Origin: Aralia elata
Taxonomy: Eukaryota > Streptophyta > Magnoliopsida > Apiales > Araliaceae
Reading direction: 5' to 3'
DNA: 64,000 nt
NCBI GenBank assembly: GCA_034770075.1
Contig: CM068385.1
Location: 76,438,272-76,502,271, forward strand
Under the pieces are notes generated by a model, which saw nothing but the letters and a program-made list of their open reading frames with translations, did not search any database and was not told the DNA's origin. Of the stretch, positions 47,197 to 60,216 are shown one piece after another (within the stretch, counting starts at the first letter, position 1; the number at the start of each line of letters is the position of its first letter). The position numbers and the translations under genes are program-made.

Positions 47197-49822
47197 GCAC
47201 ACATGCTGACTGTATGTAGCGTGGAAAGGTAAGAGGTCCCATGAGAGAGAACAAAAGTGAATGAGAAAGTACCACTGCTCATTTTCAACACCAACAATTT
47301 TGTGTTCAAACCAAACAAAACGCAGCTGGTTTTGGTTTTAATTCAACTGTTAATTAAACGTTAAAAATCTTAAAAGCTCCTTGTTTTCTTAATGTTTCCA
47401 AGGGGCGGTGATTCATGATTGATGAACTTTTTCTGCAATAATGCATGCAGGCTATTTATGTTTTGATTTTGTTTGTTTCTAGAAGGAAAATGCCACATAA
47501 CATTGATATAAAGTGATTGTTAAAGTTTCTATCACCTGAATACACGAATGATGTTAAAATTATTAAACATTATTAATATAATAGTTATATTAGATTCAAT
47601 TAATTTTATTTTATATTATATGTTACGATCGTAATTTCATTCGTATATATACTGTCAGTGTATTAATTTTAAATTTTTTATAATAATAGTTTTATTTATT
47701 AATTATTTTTTAGAAAAAAATATAAATTCATTTTTTTCATTAGTTGTATAAAAAGACATAATATAATCAAAATTTTATTATTATGTCATCATGTTTACCT
47801 TACAACTTATCATTTTATTTTTCAATAGTAAACACGAAGTAAAAATATTTGCAAGTGTCTATTTGGCAGAGTTATATTGTGTGGTGTGGAGCATTATGAT
47901 AAAACACTTTTAAATGAAGAGTTTTAAAAGTATTAATAATAATTTTAAGGTAATTGTGTAGTATGGGATTTTATTTTATTTTTAAAAAATTTAAGGACGA
48001 TTTTGTATTTGGTGGTTGGTGTTTTTGACTAAAATGCTTCGGTCAAAAATATAAATTTTCTGCTTCATTTAAAAGTGCTTTTGAATTCAAATCCCTATTT
48101 TTATAAAATGCTTTTGGAAAGATACCTGACACTAGAATATTTTCATTTTTAATTTAAAATACTTTTAATTTAGATAAAACTTTCCCAAATGAGTTCTAAA
48201 TTACAAATAATTAAGATTCTTTTTGTAAAACTGAGAAAGTATAAAGTTGGTTAACAAACTACAATATTTTTTTTAATCTAATGTTTAGGTTTAAGTCTCC
48301 ATAAGAAAGATTGTGACCAATCTAATTCTAGAACAATGAAAAATATATACGGTCCATATAAGAGATCAAGGGTTAAACCTAATGATTACTGGTTAATTTG
48401 TCCCATTTGCAAAGTGGTTAGGCTCCGTGTTTTTTATGAGAAAGTTTCAAAGAAAAATTTCTTCTATTATTTTCTTGAAAGTGACTTTGGGAGTTGAAAT
48501 TATAAGTTACTTTCCGAAGATTCAAAGCTTAAACATGCATTGACATTTGGTTATTGTTTCAATCACTAAATCACAAATTGAACCCTATACTTTAGGCCTA
48601 AAATTAATTTTCGCTCTAAATTTTATTTTAAATTAAAAGTATTTTAAATTTTGAGACCCTCCATGCTAGAGTTTAGGGTGCAAATATTTTTTATGCAGAA
48701 GATGTGGAGGGTGCAAACTATTTAAGCGATCAAAATTTAGGGTGTTTCTAATCGAAAATAAACATTGGGATTAAAATCGAATTTGAATCTAAATTGTAGG
48801 GTGCATTCATAAGAGTAATGCATAGGTCTCAATTTTTTTTTTGTCTCAAATGGGTCTCAAATGACATGATATTAAATATTTTAATAATAATTAATGACAG
48901 CCAATTACATAAGATCTATCCTATCAATGTTATGTTGACATATCATTTGAGAGATCAAAAATTTAAGATCTCTAACATAACTCTTTTCATAATTATATCA
49001 AACACTTGAAAATAAAAAAAAATTCTAATAATAAACATAGTCTTAATTAATCGTGACTTAAATTGTTGCCACTATTGCAAAACTAAAAAATTATAAGGAG
49101 CCAAAAGCAAAATTAGGTTGGAGCATTTTCAAAGAACAAATGAAATTATAAACAATTCTTCTTATGAGATTTGTGTAATCTTAATTTTTATCTTTTTTAA
49201 TATATCATGACGTTGATAATATAATTACATTATCTTGAGGTTAGAGGGAGAAACGGTTAAATCATGTGATTGATAAAGACTTAATCCTTTGAGATTCGTT
49301 TACAAACATTTTTATGAAGTTTATTAAATTATACTCCCATTACTTAACTTTTCTATGGCCCTCTTTATTAAGTATTTTTTTTATGTCTCTACGATTACAA
49401 TTACAATGTATCTCGAATTAAAGCAGTTAACATGTGATTTTTAAATCTCAAGTTATCATTATTGTGATTCTGTATTTAATTACGAAAATTTATTACAATT
49501 GTACTTTATCCTCAAATCAAGGCTTAAAAAAACGTGGGTAAAACTTGAGGTCATTTCAAAATATAAGATGAAATGATTGGAACCTTCATCCAAATTTGGA
49601 TAAAAAGAAAGTTAGTAGAGAAAATGTAATCAATTAATGTTTTTTTTAAATTTTATTTTTTGAAGATTACAATATAAATTCATAATGAAATACATCATTA
49701 TACAGTTACAATATTAAAAATCAATCAAATTTCACTAAAGAATGAAGAAATAAATTCACAATTGAACAAATCTCACATAAAGAGGAAATGTGTTTCACAT
49801 AAAAGAAGAAACTTACTTAAGT
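47194..49822. other. AT-rich intergenic region
   Basis: No gene, LTR or matched inverted ends were recognised here. Short frames are scattered and have no family resemblance. Confidence 0.5.
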
Positions 49823-52378
49823 GAGAATCGAACCAGAGACCTGAAGGTCAAGTACCTCTGTGACACTCTCAAATTCAAGTCTACACAATCCAATTTAAGT
49901 CGTTAAAATATAAATAACATACATAAATTTTCTTGTTTAAAATTATTACAATATCGTGTATAGTACGATAACATACACATTAAGTCCTTACTACAATTAT
50001 TGTCATACTATTTTATAACTTTGTGAGAAATTATTAACTCGGACCATCACTTCATTCCCTTATTCTCCCTACTAGCCCTAGCTACACACTCGTTTCCTGA
50101 AAAGAATTATGAAACAAAAGAATGAATTTAAATATCATAGTAAAAAATATCATGACTAAAATAACGAAAAATAAGTTATTCTTAGCATTTAACAGTGATA
50201 AATAAGATATTTAAAAACATATGGTAGATAATATAAGTTTTCAACAAATAATTATAGCGGAATGAACAATCCATTAGAATAGTCAAATAGATTATTATGT
50301 CTACTATCTTCTCTAATTTAAAAATTCACCATCAAGATTTTATCAACGGTAACACTAATGATCATGATTATGATCATGTCAATTAACAGTTACTCTTTGC
50401 ACCCAGGCCAAAGAGAATTTTCACCACATATCATTATTATACAGGCTAAAGACACTCAACAATCATATTATCTTTGCACCTAGGTCAAAGATATTCATTT
50501 GCAACACCAATAATCATGATCATGTAAATCAACAGTTCATCATTACACCCAGGGCAAAGAGAACTGTTACCACATGTTCTTACCATACATGCTAAATACA
50601 CTCAACAATCATATTGACTTTGCACATAAACCAAAAATATTCACAACAACTTAAATCTTGATTATTAGTATAAATAATAATAATATAAAGGATGAACAAA
50701 AATAATAATAATAATAAGATAAAGAATAAACATTAAAGATTTACAATTTAATTTGTCCAGAGTCTAATAATATCCAAATTGTCAACGCAATATCTAGAAT
50801 ATCGATTCAAGTTCAAGAATAAAATATAAGGTTCACAGTTCAAATATAACAGTTAAAATTCAATAGAACTTTTGAGGGAGAAAAAAATGAATAATATAGA
50901 CTGAAATTTAAATTTTTGGGGAGTTAAGAAGCAAAAACTGTATTAGGAGGAAAAGTTATAATCTTTCGAGGGAGAGAAATTTAAAAATGTTGGGAACTTG
51001 CTGAATGGACTGTACATACTTGACTTGCATGAAAATATACTTCAAATTGAACAAACTAAGAAAAGAAAAAGAGATAATGTTAATTATACCTTTATATGAC
51101 ACTGTAGACTTGGTCATATCAATGAAACAAGATTATCTAAGTTGCATAAAGATGAAGTACTAATTATTAAGGAAAATCTAATCATTTCAGGAATTTTCAC
51201 CGTTTAATAATAAGGCTATAGAAATAAATAATAATTTCTTACCATAAATTTAAAAGTATGAAAGAAAATGATATTTCTTACCTTATTACGTGATTAAATA
51301 CTGCTTTTTATGTAGTTGATCAATCTATATGTATATTTATAATTTAATTAGTAACTATCACATATAAGTTTTATGGTGTACACTAACTCGTATATTATGA
51401 AATCATCAAAAGTGATTTGATAGTATAAATTTGTGAAGTGTACAAAATAGAGTTAAATAAACTTCAAAATAATTTTTGAAAGAATAAAGTAATATTTCAA
51501 AACAATTTTCTAGAATTTTTTTTAAAAAATGAATCTTCTAAAGAAAGAGTTTTCTAATTAAAGGAATAGTTGTAAACACTGTGTGATATATATGTGGATG
51601 ATTATCCATCTTCTGCATTATTGACTTAATGTATTAATATCACAGATATCAATAGTGTTTTTCAAATAATAAGTCTGTCTAACTATTTAATACCCATGAC
51701 TTTTAATTACGCAACTTTTCGTTACTACCCTTGCTACAGTGATAATTATTAATTCAATAATATGAATTACTGTGCAGTTACTATTGTGACAATTATTGAT
51801 TTAATAATATAAAATACTGTGCATTTACTACTATGACAATTATTATTTTAATAATATGAAATATTGTGTATTTGATACTGTGACAATTATTGATTCAATA
51901 GTATGAAATACTGTGCATTACCGTGTGTTACTGTGGAATACTGTGTGCTATTATGGAACACCGCGTTATTACTGTGGAATAGCGTGTGTTACTGTTCCTT
52001 TATCACCGGGTATTTTAACAGTTAAAGGTAACAGTTCCGCCGATAATTTTTTTTATTAAAAAGGTTATTTCTGTTATTTTTAACATTCGACAATTATTTC
52101 GTTATGGGCCCCACCAATAATTGGTTGTTTTAGGTCGTCGTATTTTACCGAATATTTCTTCACATAAAGAATATTTCCGAACATAACGAATATTCCTTGA
52201 CATATTTTTTTTCTTATAATTTGCACATATCACACTTAACTTTAACTTCTTTTTTTTTTTTTTTTTTTTTTATCAATTTAACATTTTACTATTTAGAATA
52301 ATATTTATAAAAAAAATTAAATTTTATTTATAAAAATTGAGGTCTTACAACCTCAGTCGTAACGTTACACTAGGCTAA
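49823..52378 (-). mobile_element. tRNA-derived SINE split by a solo LTR
   Basis: Joining the two flanks at the duplicated ACCTC gives, on the minus strand, an A-box-like TTAGCCTAGTGT (52378-52367) and a B-box GGTTCGATTCTC (49834-49823) at tRNA-like spacing once the 2.5 kb LTR is ignored. The SINE was therefore present before the LTR. The tail side continues below 49823 and is not sharply bounded. Confidence 0.5.
49859..52349 (-). mobile_element. Second solo LTR, same family, reverse orientation (2491 bp)
   Basis: Plus-strand ends TGTGACACTCTC and TGAGGTCTTACA are the reverse of TGTAAGACCTCA...GAGTGTCACA, matching the termini of the LTR at 23839. Exact 5-bp duplications ACCTC lie at 49854-49858 and 52350-52354. 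Shared interior includes the TTTGCACCCAGG...CAAAGAGAA repeats (50380-50660), the AATACTGTGCA arrays (51760-51990) and GTTATGGGCCCCACCA near 52103. It is diverged by substitutions and indels and has no internal coding region. Confidence 0.88.
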
Positions 52379-53530
52379 AATCTCATCGAAATATGATATA
52401 ATCTAAGTCACAAATACCTGAGTTTATAAGCTGAGTCAACTCACAATTTTAATTCGTTATTTGTTTAAGTAACTTAAAAACATGAGTTAATAATATAATT
52501 TTACAATGAAACAATATTATTATGAAAATCGCCATACCAACAGTTTTTTACTATTATTAAAACATAAGTATAATTATAATTTTGAGTATAATAGAGTTTA
52601 TTATTATTTTAGATTATATGCTTTTAGAAGGAAATAATTTTTTTATTTGGATCATCTTGTCTTATACTAAAGTTTTTGTTATCATTAGGATATAAGTATA
52701 AATATAATATATTGACCAATCATATGATTCAACTATTAAATTAAAAAATAAAGATTAATTACTATATCCACTATCCAGTATGATATTTATAAAAAATACA
52801 ATAAAAACACCAATAATGTCGTAATTCTATAATAAGTAAACCCCTTACTTCGTATTGAATATATGTACTAGTCCCTCTATAATAAGAGAAGTAAATATAT
52901 TCATGGTATTCAAAATTATAATACTACCATTAGACAATTATCCAAAATCTAACAAAAATAAAATATTGAATTCTAAGTGAACTTGATGGGAATGAGTATT
53001 GGAAGAACAAAATGAGGGCTAGGATATAAGTATAATTTCACTATTCATTCCTAGCAATAAAATATCAATAAAAGTAACATTTAATGAATGAGAATATAAG
53101 TTCACAATAAAAAGGGAAGAAAAGCTCACTAAATGCATATATATTTTGACAACATAAATATTGTTATAAAATTTTTAAAATAAGATATTCATTTGATATT
53201 TTTTTAATTAATTTGTTGGGGAACACAACCAATAGTACCCTAATTAGGGAAATGAACCCCATTCTTAATAATCCAAACATTCTAAAAAAAACAAAATAAT
53301 TTTGTGGACGACAGTTGTAAGTTTAGGCAGGCCAATTTTCTCACCAACTCATGTTCTAAGATCAACTTTAAAATTAGCTCCAAAAATATTTTGTTATCAT
53401 TGTGTATTAACCACATCATAAATACAAAAAAGTAATGGCATTATACCAGACCACTGTAGTCTTGTGGCACAAAGGAACAATGAAGAGAGAGAAAAGGTGG
53501 GGATGCTTCTTCCTCTTAAGTGCCATGAAG
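52379..53530. other. Intergenic, upstream of the TPP gene
   Basis: AT-rich, no repeat ends recognised. The last about 100 bp becomes less AT-rich toward the promoter. Confidence 0.5.
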
Positions 53531-53535
53531 TTACC

Positions 53536-53542
53536 TATAAAT
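53536..53542 (+). promoter_or_regulatory. Candidate TATA box of the TPP gene
   Basis: TATAAAT 365 bp before the start codon. Similar TATAAAT and TATAAAAT motifs at 53656 and 53763 are alternatives, so the true start site is undetermined. The stretch to 53900 is pyrimidine-rich, typical of a plant 5' UTR. Confidence 0.35.
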
Positions 53543-53900
53543 TGACTAATACCTCTCCCCCTTCTGCACTTGTGACTTGGAAAAACTTAGTGCGCTTACT
53601 TGTTCTTTTCCTCTTAAATTTCTAAGGTTTTTCTTTAGTCTCTGTTTTCCCTTCCTATAAATTTCCCTTGTTGCCCTCTTAAAATTCCTCTGCTATTCCT
53701 TTCAGTTCATATTGATTGTCACTTTCCCTTCATTTTTCTCCCCCCATTTTCTTTCCATTACCTATAAAATCCCACCTGTTTTATTTTTCTCTCCATTTCC
53801 TTTAAGCCCACATTGCTCAACTCTCTGTTTTCCTCCCCTGTTTTCTTCTGTTTTCCTCTGTTTTAAGGTTTGTATTCAAGTTTCTTGGAAAAAAGAGAAA

Positions 53901-56244
53901 ATGACCAACAAGAATGTGGTGGTTTCCGATACTAAATCGGCCATTACCATGGCGATAACTGTGGCGGTTAAGAACTCCACTCTGTTCTCACCTGCGGTGG
54001 CAAAGCCACCAGCCACACCGGGCGGTTACATTACCATTTCAAGAAAGAATTTGCTAAAAAAGCTTGAAAATGGTGGTGGAGGCGCCAAGATTCATGCATG
54101 GGTTGATTCCATGAGAGCCTCTTCGCCTACTCGTAAATCCGAAAATGATGACCAAAATTCATGGATTGTAAGCCTCAAATCTGTTTTTTTTTGGTTCTAT
54201 GGATAAACTTTTACCAATATTAAAAATTGATGAATTCTAATATTTTTCTCTAAAATCTCCTAAAATAAACAGCTTCACCATCCTTCTGCATTGGGCATGT
54301 TTGAGGAGATAATGAATGCTTCAAAAGGGAAGCAAATAGCCATATTTCTTGATTATGATGGTACCCTTTCACCAATTGTTCAAGACCCTGATCAAGCTTT
54401 CATGTCCAATGAGGTCTGTCTTTTATATTTATTTATTTTAATAATTTTTTTTACACATTGATTAGTGATTAAGTATTAACCTTTATTTTTGTCTTTCATA
54501 TGAACTTGTACCCCAGATGAGAGAAGCTGTTAGGGATGTAGCCAAGTACTTTCCAACAGCCATTGTTAGCGGAAGGTCCCGAGACAAGGTACATTTCATA
54601 AAAATTTTAAACAAAATTAAAAAAATATACACACTCATATATATATATATATGTTTGACTAGTATTTATTGTTCTCTGCATAATGTTAATCTGCAGGTTC
54701 ATAGTTTTGTAAGATTATCTGAGCTTTATTATGCTGGAAGTCATGGAATGGACATCAAAGGACCAGCCAAAGGTCACAAACATAGAAAAGTGAGCAACAA
54801 TTTTCATGCTTTTTTTCTTCTTCTTTTCAAGTATACTTCATAAGTTCATATAAACTTTCTTAATTTTTCTTAATTACTCCGATATCGCACTAATTACGAG
54901 TTAATTCAGGGTAATCAAGGTGTTCTTTTCCAACCAGCCAAAGACTTTTTACCAATGATGGATGAGGTTAGTTCTCTCTTAGTTCTCTCTCACAAATTCA
55001 GATCTGTTTTCTATTTTACTATCTCATCCACTGTCTCATAGTATATATTAGCGTAGATAAAATTCATCCATTTAGAAATATTATATGCAAATAAATAAGG
55101 CAACAATACATAACACGGGACAAATATTTGGACTCTCTCGTATGCATACTTGCAACAATATTCATGGATGCTAAGCTTGAAATCTCCATCTTTTTTCAGG
55201 TGTACAAAGCTTTGTTAGAGGAAACTAAATCCACACCAGGAGCTAAGGTGGAAAACAACAAATTTTGCCTGTCGGTACACTTTCGAAACGTCGATGAAAA
55301 GGTAAAGATCAAAGAAAATTTCCCTCAATTTTATTTTTCTTCAATTTTTTTGGATTTCACGACAACTTTTTCATTAGTATACTAATCCACTTTATTAAAT
55401 TTTCTTTTTCATTAAATCAGCTATGGGATGATTTAGCAGAGAAAGTAAAATCCGTGCTCAAGGAGTACCCGAAGCTTAGATTAACTCAAGGGAGAAAGGT
55501 ACTACTTAATACTCTATTCATTTACAAATTATATTTTCAATAAATAGAAAATATTGCATGGTTTTAGTGAACTTTCTTAACCCCCTATTTTTATTTTATT
55601 TTTTTTCATAAAAACAGGTTTTGGAGATTCGTCCAACTATCAAATGGGACAAGGGAAAAGCCCTTGAATTTTTGTTAGAATCACTAGGTAATAATAATAG
55701 CTTCAACTTATGATTAATCATACATTTAAATTAATTAAAAGCGTGCAAAATCCTTATAAATATTTTTGTTCTAACACGTTGTGCATCTTAGGATTCGCGA
55801 ATTCAGACAAAGTTTTGCCAATTTACATAGGAGATGATCGAACAGATGAGGATGCATTTAAGGTATAATTTGTTTTGAGCTTTAGTACTTTTTTTTTTAT
55901 AATTAATTTCCCTTCTCCTATCGGTTCATTTTAATTGATTTTATTTATTATTCTTTTTAATGTTTAATGACTAGGTTTTACGCAAAAAAGGACAAGGATT
56001 AGGGATTCTTGTGTCAAAAAGTCCAAAGGAAACAGATGCCTCTTATTCTTTAGAGGAACCTTCAGAGGCAAGTACACTATATATGATAAATATTTCCTTT
56101 CCTTTTTTATTTGTCTTTTTTAATAATTTTGACTTGGAATTTTGCATGATTAAATATTATTAATGTGTAATATTTTTTTTTATATAGGTGATGTACTTCT
56201 TGCAACGACTTGTGGCATGGAAAATATCATCACGACGGGAATAG
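53901..56244 (+). CDS. TPP: Trehalose-6-phosphate phosphatase, 11 exons, 366 aa
   Basis: Exons: 53901-54167, 54273-54413, 54517-54588, 54697-54789, 54910-54966, 55200-55301, 55421-55498, 55618-55687, 55792-55862, 55975-56067, 56188-56244. The enzyme hydrolyses trehalose 6-phosphate to trehalose and phosphate, the second step of trehalose synthesis and a control point for the T6P sugar signal. HAD motifs are intact: I FLDYDGTLSPI (nucleophile Asp116, Asp118), II AIVSGRS (Ser154), III KGKALEF (Lys284) and IV YIGDDRTDED (307-314). The N-terminal 90 residues are the variable plant extension, with KIHAWVDSMRASSPT before the core. The length suits plant TPPs. The start ATG is the first in frame after a pyrimidine-rich leader, and MTNKNVVVSD fits family N termini. 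All introns are GT-AG except the last, which has a GC donor. I cannot assign it to a particular TPP paralogue. Confidence 0.97.
56068..56187 (+). other. GC-AG intron (last intron of TPP)
   Basis: Exon 10 ends CCTTCAGAG and the intron starts GCAAGT, the consensus form of the minor GC donor class; the acceptor is TATATAG. Joining here restores the family reading EPSEVMYFLQRLVAWK. Reading through would break it. Confidence 0.85.
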
Positions 56245-56395
56245 TAGAAATAACAGACCTAAATAAATATTTAGAAGGAATTTGTCATTTAACCCACCCC
56301 TGGAAAAATTTAGGGGTTTGGATTGGAATTTGTGTATTTTTTTTTTCTTGTTGTTTGGGAAATAGAATATTTTTGTAATCTTGACAAAAGATTTC

Positions 56396-56401
56396 AATAA
56401 A
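56396..56401 (+). terminator. Polyadenylation signal of TPP
   Basis: AATAAA 152 bp after the stop codon, followed by T-rich sequence. Position and motif fit a plant 3' end. Confidence 0.6.
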
Positions 56402-56922
56402 ATCGTCTGAGGAATCATTTGAAGTCCTTTTCTATGTTTGTATTTTATGTCCACTTGTTTGTGATATGTTTCCATGCTGCAAGTTGAAGAAGATTTGGCA
56501 AACGCACGTGCAGTGCATTGTTGAATGAATTCTCACGCACTCGTTTGTTCCGCTATCAGCGTTTATAATGTTTATGGTAACAATATTTACGGTAGTATTA
56601 TTTGTAGCATTTAAATTTTTAAAAGCACCACACTAATTTCGGTATATTATGTTTGAGTGTCAAATGTTGCATTTGAGTGCTAAAAGTTGCATTTGTTATT
56701 TAAAAAAATTACATTTAAAATAAGTTAGTACTAAACAAACAAGATTTTCACGTGTATTTAGACTTTCAAACATAGCAAAAACTATAAACGTTGAGTAACC
56801 AAAAACATACACTAGATGTGCGAAATGAACTTGGAGTCAAGCTTAGCATGGTAGTTATTTATTTATTTTTCTTTTGTATAATAAGTCAATTACCTGAAAA
56901 AGGGAATCAGTATATTAATCTA

Positions 56923-58217
56923 GGATAAATTTCACTTCACTACATGAGTTTTAATTTTTTTTCTCACATGACCACCTGTCATTTAAAAAGTTATACTTAC
57001 ATGAGGTTTTGAGGTAAAGTTAAACTGTTACTTTTTCCTTCCAAATAGATTGTGTGTGTGATTAATTTGCCAAGGGATCATAAAACATGGTTATAATGAT
57101 TAAATCAGTTGAAAAAATGTCTAAAATGCCTATTGTTGTTTATCAAATTTATCATTAATGGAGTACCATTATTGTTCATCAAATATATCACTAATGGAAT
57201 ATCCATTATCGTTCATTAAATTCTAATCAAATCACTTTGAATATATCTTAATTTTTATGAGCTTTCTTTCTCCATTGATTTTGAATATTAATCAAACATA
57301 AATAACCTCAAATCATCTAAACTATTTATCTGACAATCACCCCAATCCACTTAGTTGCAACATCTTCAAAAAAAAAACATAAAAACCCAACTTTAACTCC
57401 ATTAAGTCCATCAATCGAAGTGTGGTAATCTTCCTTGATCAAATATGAGCATTCTACACGGATTAATAGTCCCAGAACATCATCAAATCATAAAAATCAT
57501 CTCAATTCGCGAAACATAAAAAATTCTTATAAAATCAAGTGAAACCCCTATCAAATCCATGAATCGAAGTGTATTAATTTTTGGGCATTGTTCTTTGACC
57601 AAATACGACCATCCGCAATGGATTAATGGTCCCAAAATATCACAAAATCAGTCCCAAGTCATAAAAATATCTCGGTTCGTAAAAAATTAAAAAATTCCTA
57701 TAAAATCAAGTAAAACCCTATTAAATAAATCAATTGAAGTGTACTAACCTTTGGGCGTTGTTACTTGATCAAATACAAGCATCATTAATGGATTAACAGT
57801 CCCAAAACATCATTAAATAAGTCCCAAAACTCAAAAATCATCTCAGTTCGTGAAACTTGAAAATATCCTAAAAGTTTTAGTTCTAGTGATGATTTTGATG
57901 ATGTTTAGTAATAATCTGGTTGTTTGCTAGTCCAAAAGATTTTCAACGACTTTGGATCTGAGTTTGGTCGGAATTTGGATAAATTTATAAGAGAATCATA
58001 TTAGGTACTAATAGAGTTGTTGAAGGTTGAAAAAAAAAAAGAAAGAGAAAATTAATAGAAATGACATAATTGTCTATATATTAAGGTTAACGGTGTTAAG
58101 ACAGAAATCTATTTTTCACTTCAAAATCTCTTATGTGTTTAAGTGTAGCTTTTTAAATTACAAATAATCATGTGAAAAAAAATAATAAAATCTCAAGTGA
58201 TAAAGAGAAATTTATCC
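56923..58217. mobile_element. Mutator-like non-autonomous element (1295 bp)
   Basis: Exact 9-bp duplication ATTAATCTA on both sides (56914-56922, 58218-58226). The ends GGATAAATTTCACTTCACTA and, inverted, GGATAAATTTCTCTTTATCA are terminal inverted repeats extending about 120 bp with decay. A 9-bp duplication is the Mutator hallmark. Inside is a threefold tandem repeat (57395-57880). No transposase. Confidence 0.85.
57395..57880. repeat. Three tandem units of about 150-170 bp
   Basis: Each unit has AAT(C/T)GAAGTGT near its start, a ...GGATTAA(T/C)(A/G)GTCCCA block and a CATAAAAAT-like end. Starts are near 57413, 57562 and 57732. They lie inside the Mutator-like element. Confidence 0.85.
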
Positions 58218-58456
58218 ATTAATCTATGCATGGTTTAATAGCATCTGAAAAATAATTAACATAAAACGGAAAGTTCTAATTTTCAAATGACATAGAGTGC
58301 GAACCATTGAGTACTCTCTCTCTCTCTCATGCATACATACACAAAACATTGTTTATTTTGATGGTAAAGAAACTGTCAACTCAGCAGCTCAACTGAATAC
58401 ACAATTCAACAACGCTTCTTATTCTAAAAATTGTTAACTCATATATAAATAAATAA

Positions 58457-59817
58457 GAGTAAATCCATGGAGACATCCAATTTACTCCATCTTTCCCGAA
58501 TGCAATACAGGTCCCACCTATTAATTATCTTATTTCTAATTCTGCTGCCTTCTTTCGGCTAGCTCATTCTCTACTCCCACCACCGTTCTACTTTTCTAAA
58601 ACTCATTCATATAGAAATATAAAATCAACTTTTTATTTAAAATTAATCTGATATATATTTATATTTAAAAATATTTTTATAGAATTTATTATTTTATTAT
58701 ATAAAATTAAATAAACTTACATTAATTTTAAATTAAAATATTTTAAATTAATTTTTTAATGTCAATATTAATCATATATTGGGAAGATGATAATATATAG
58801 GAATATTTAAAAAAAACAACACTTTTAAAATAGAATTAGTTCTTTTATTTTTGATCTTTTTTGTTGTTTGTGTTATAATTTTAAAGTGTAGCTTTTAAAA
58901 ATTTACTAAAAGTATTATCAATATTAGAATTTTTTTTTTAAAAAAACTACACTTTAAAATAGAATTAGTTCTTTTATTTTTGGTCTTTTTTTGTTATTTG
59001 TGTTATAATTTTAAAGTGTAGCTTTTAAAAAATTATTAAAAGTATTATCAATATTATAATTTTTTTAAAAAAACTACACTTTCAAATAGAATTAATTAGT
59101 TCTTTTATTTTTGGTCTTTTTTTGTTGTTTGTGTTATAATTTTAAAGTGTAGCTTTTAATAATGGCAGAGACAAATCAGCCCTTGAAAAAATGAGTTGGG
59201 TCGAACTTGGGCGGATCTTAGTGAAATTTGAGAAAAGAAACAACACCCAATTAACCAAAAATGAAATAATTTTGATACTTGATGGCTACTTAGAGGGAAA
59301 GAAGTGTTATTTAGCCTCTTTTTTAAAAAAAAAAAAATCTCTAATATTGATAATACTTTTAATAATTTTTAAAAGCTACACTTTAAATTATAACACAAAC
59401 AACAAAAAAGACAAAAAATAAAAGAATTAATTCTATTTAAAAGTGTAGTTTTTTTTTAAATATTCCTATATATTATCATCTTCACAATATATGATTAATA
59501 TTGACATTAAAAAATTAATTTAAAATATTTTAATTTAAAATTAATGTAAGTTTATATAATAAAATAATAAATTCTATAAAAAATATTAAATGTATAAAAA
59601 TATTTTTAAATATAAATATATATCAGATTAATTTAAAATAAAAAGTTGATTTTATATTTCTACATGAATGAGTTTTAGAAAAGTAGAACGGTGGTGGGAG
59701 TAGAGAATGAGCTAGCGGAAAGAAGGCAGCAGAATTAGGAATAAGATAATTAATAGGTGGGACCTGCATTGTATTCGGGAAAGATGGAGTAAATTGGATG
59801 TCTCCATAGATTTACGC
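58457..59817. mobile_element. Foldback Mutator-like element, arms about 490 bp
   Basis: Exact 9-bp duplication AATAAATAA at 58448-58456 and 59818-59826. The left arm (58457 to about 58938) and right arm (about 59322-59817) are near-complete reverse complements: GTAAATC(C/T)ATGGAGACATC, then CAATTTACTCCATCTTTCCC and AGAACGGTGGTGGGAGTAGA in inverted form. The loop contains two more copies of the inner 120-bp arm segment. A 76-codon frame in the loop (59191-59421) has no recognisable domain. Long TIRs with 9-bp duplications indicate a Mutator-like foldback. Confidence 0.87.
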
Positions 59818-59933
59818 AATAAATAAAGAAAGAAAAGAAAACTGTACATCGAGAGAAACTGTAGAATAAGTGTAATAGATATAATCTTAATTCGATTATT
59901 TCAATTTGAAGCCGGTGAGATTCAAGTAATATA

Positions 59934-60216
59934 CTCTTTCCATTGCTAAAAGGATGACTAAAGGTACAAATTTTTTTATCCCTAAAAGAATGACTAAAGG
60001 TACCCAAAAGGATAAGATAAAATATATAAAGTAGGGTAACTAAGTCATTTAATGAGATCTATTACTATAAAAAAATAAAAATACTCAGCACTTTATATAA
60101 TTTTGTGGGATAATTAAGGATAAATTTAGAACTTTTTTAACTCTATTTTTTTTATATTATTTTTCTTAATATGTGTGAAAATTATAATTTATTCATCCTT
60201 TTGAGGACGGAAGGAG
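59934..60216. mobile_element. Stowaway-like MITE
   Basis: The ends CTCTTTCCATTGCTAAAAGG and CCTTTTGAGGACGGAAGGAG are inverted repeats flanked by TA (59932-59933, 60217-60218). A short direct repeat GGATGACTAAAGGTAC/GAATGACTAAAGGTAC lies just inside the left end. Confidence 0.75.

Noticed and set aside
47118..47318. Open frame with Ile-Tyr repeats
   Set aside because: A product of the TA microsatellite; no start context or family resemblance.
50380..50660. Regularly spaced repeats resembling a CRISPR array
   Set aside because: Units are long, diverged and lie inside a plant LTR; the same array exists in the other solo LTR.
53712..53900. N-terminal extension of the TPP frame
   Set aside because: The upstream in-frame sequence has no ATG and is pyrimidine-rich leader; the family start fits 53901.
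59191..59421. 76-codon frame in the foldback loop
   Set aside because: No recognisable domain, ends in low-complexity Lys/Asn, and lies between transposon arms.
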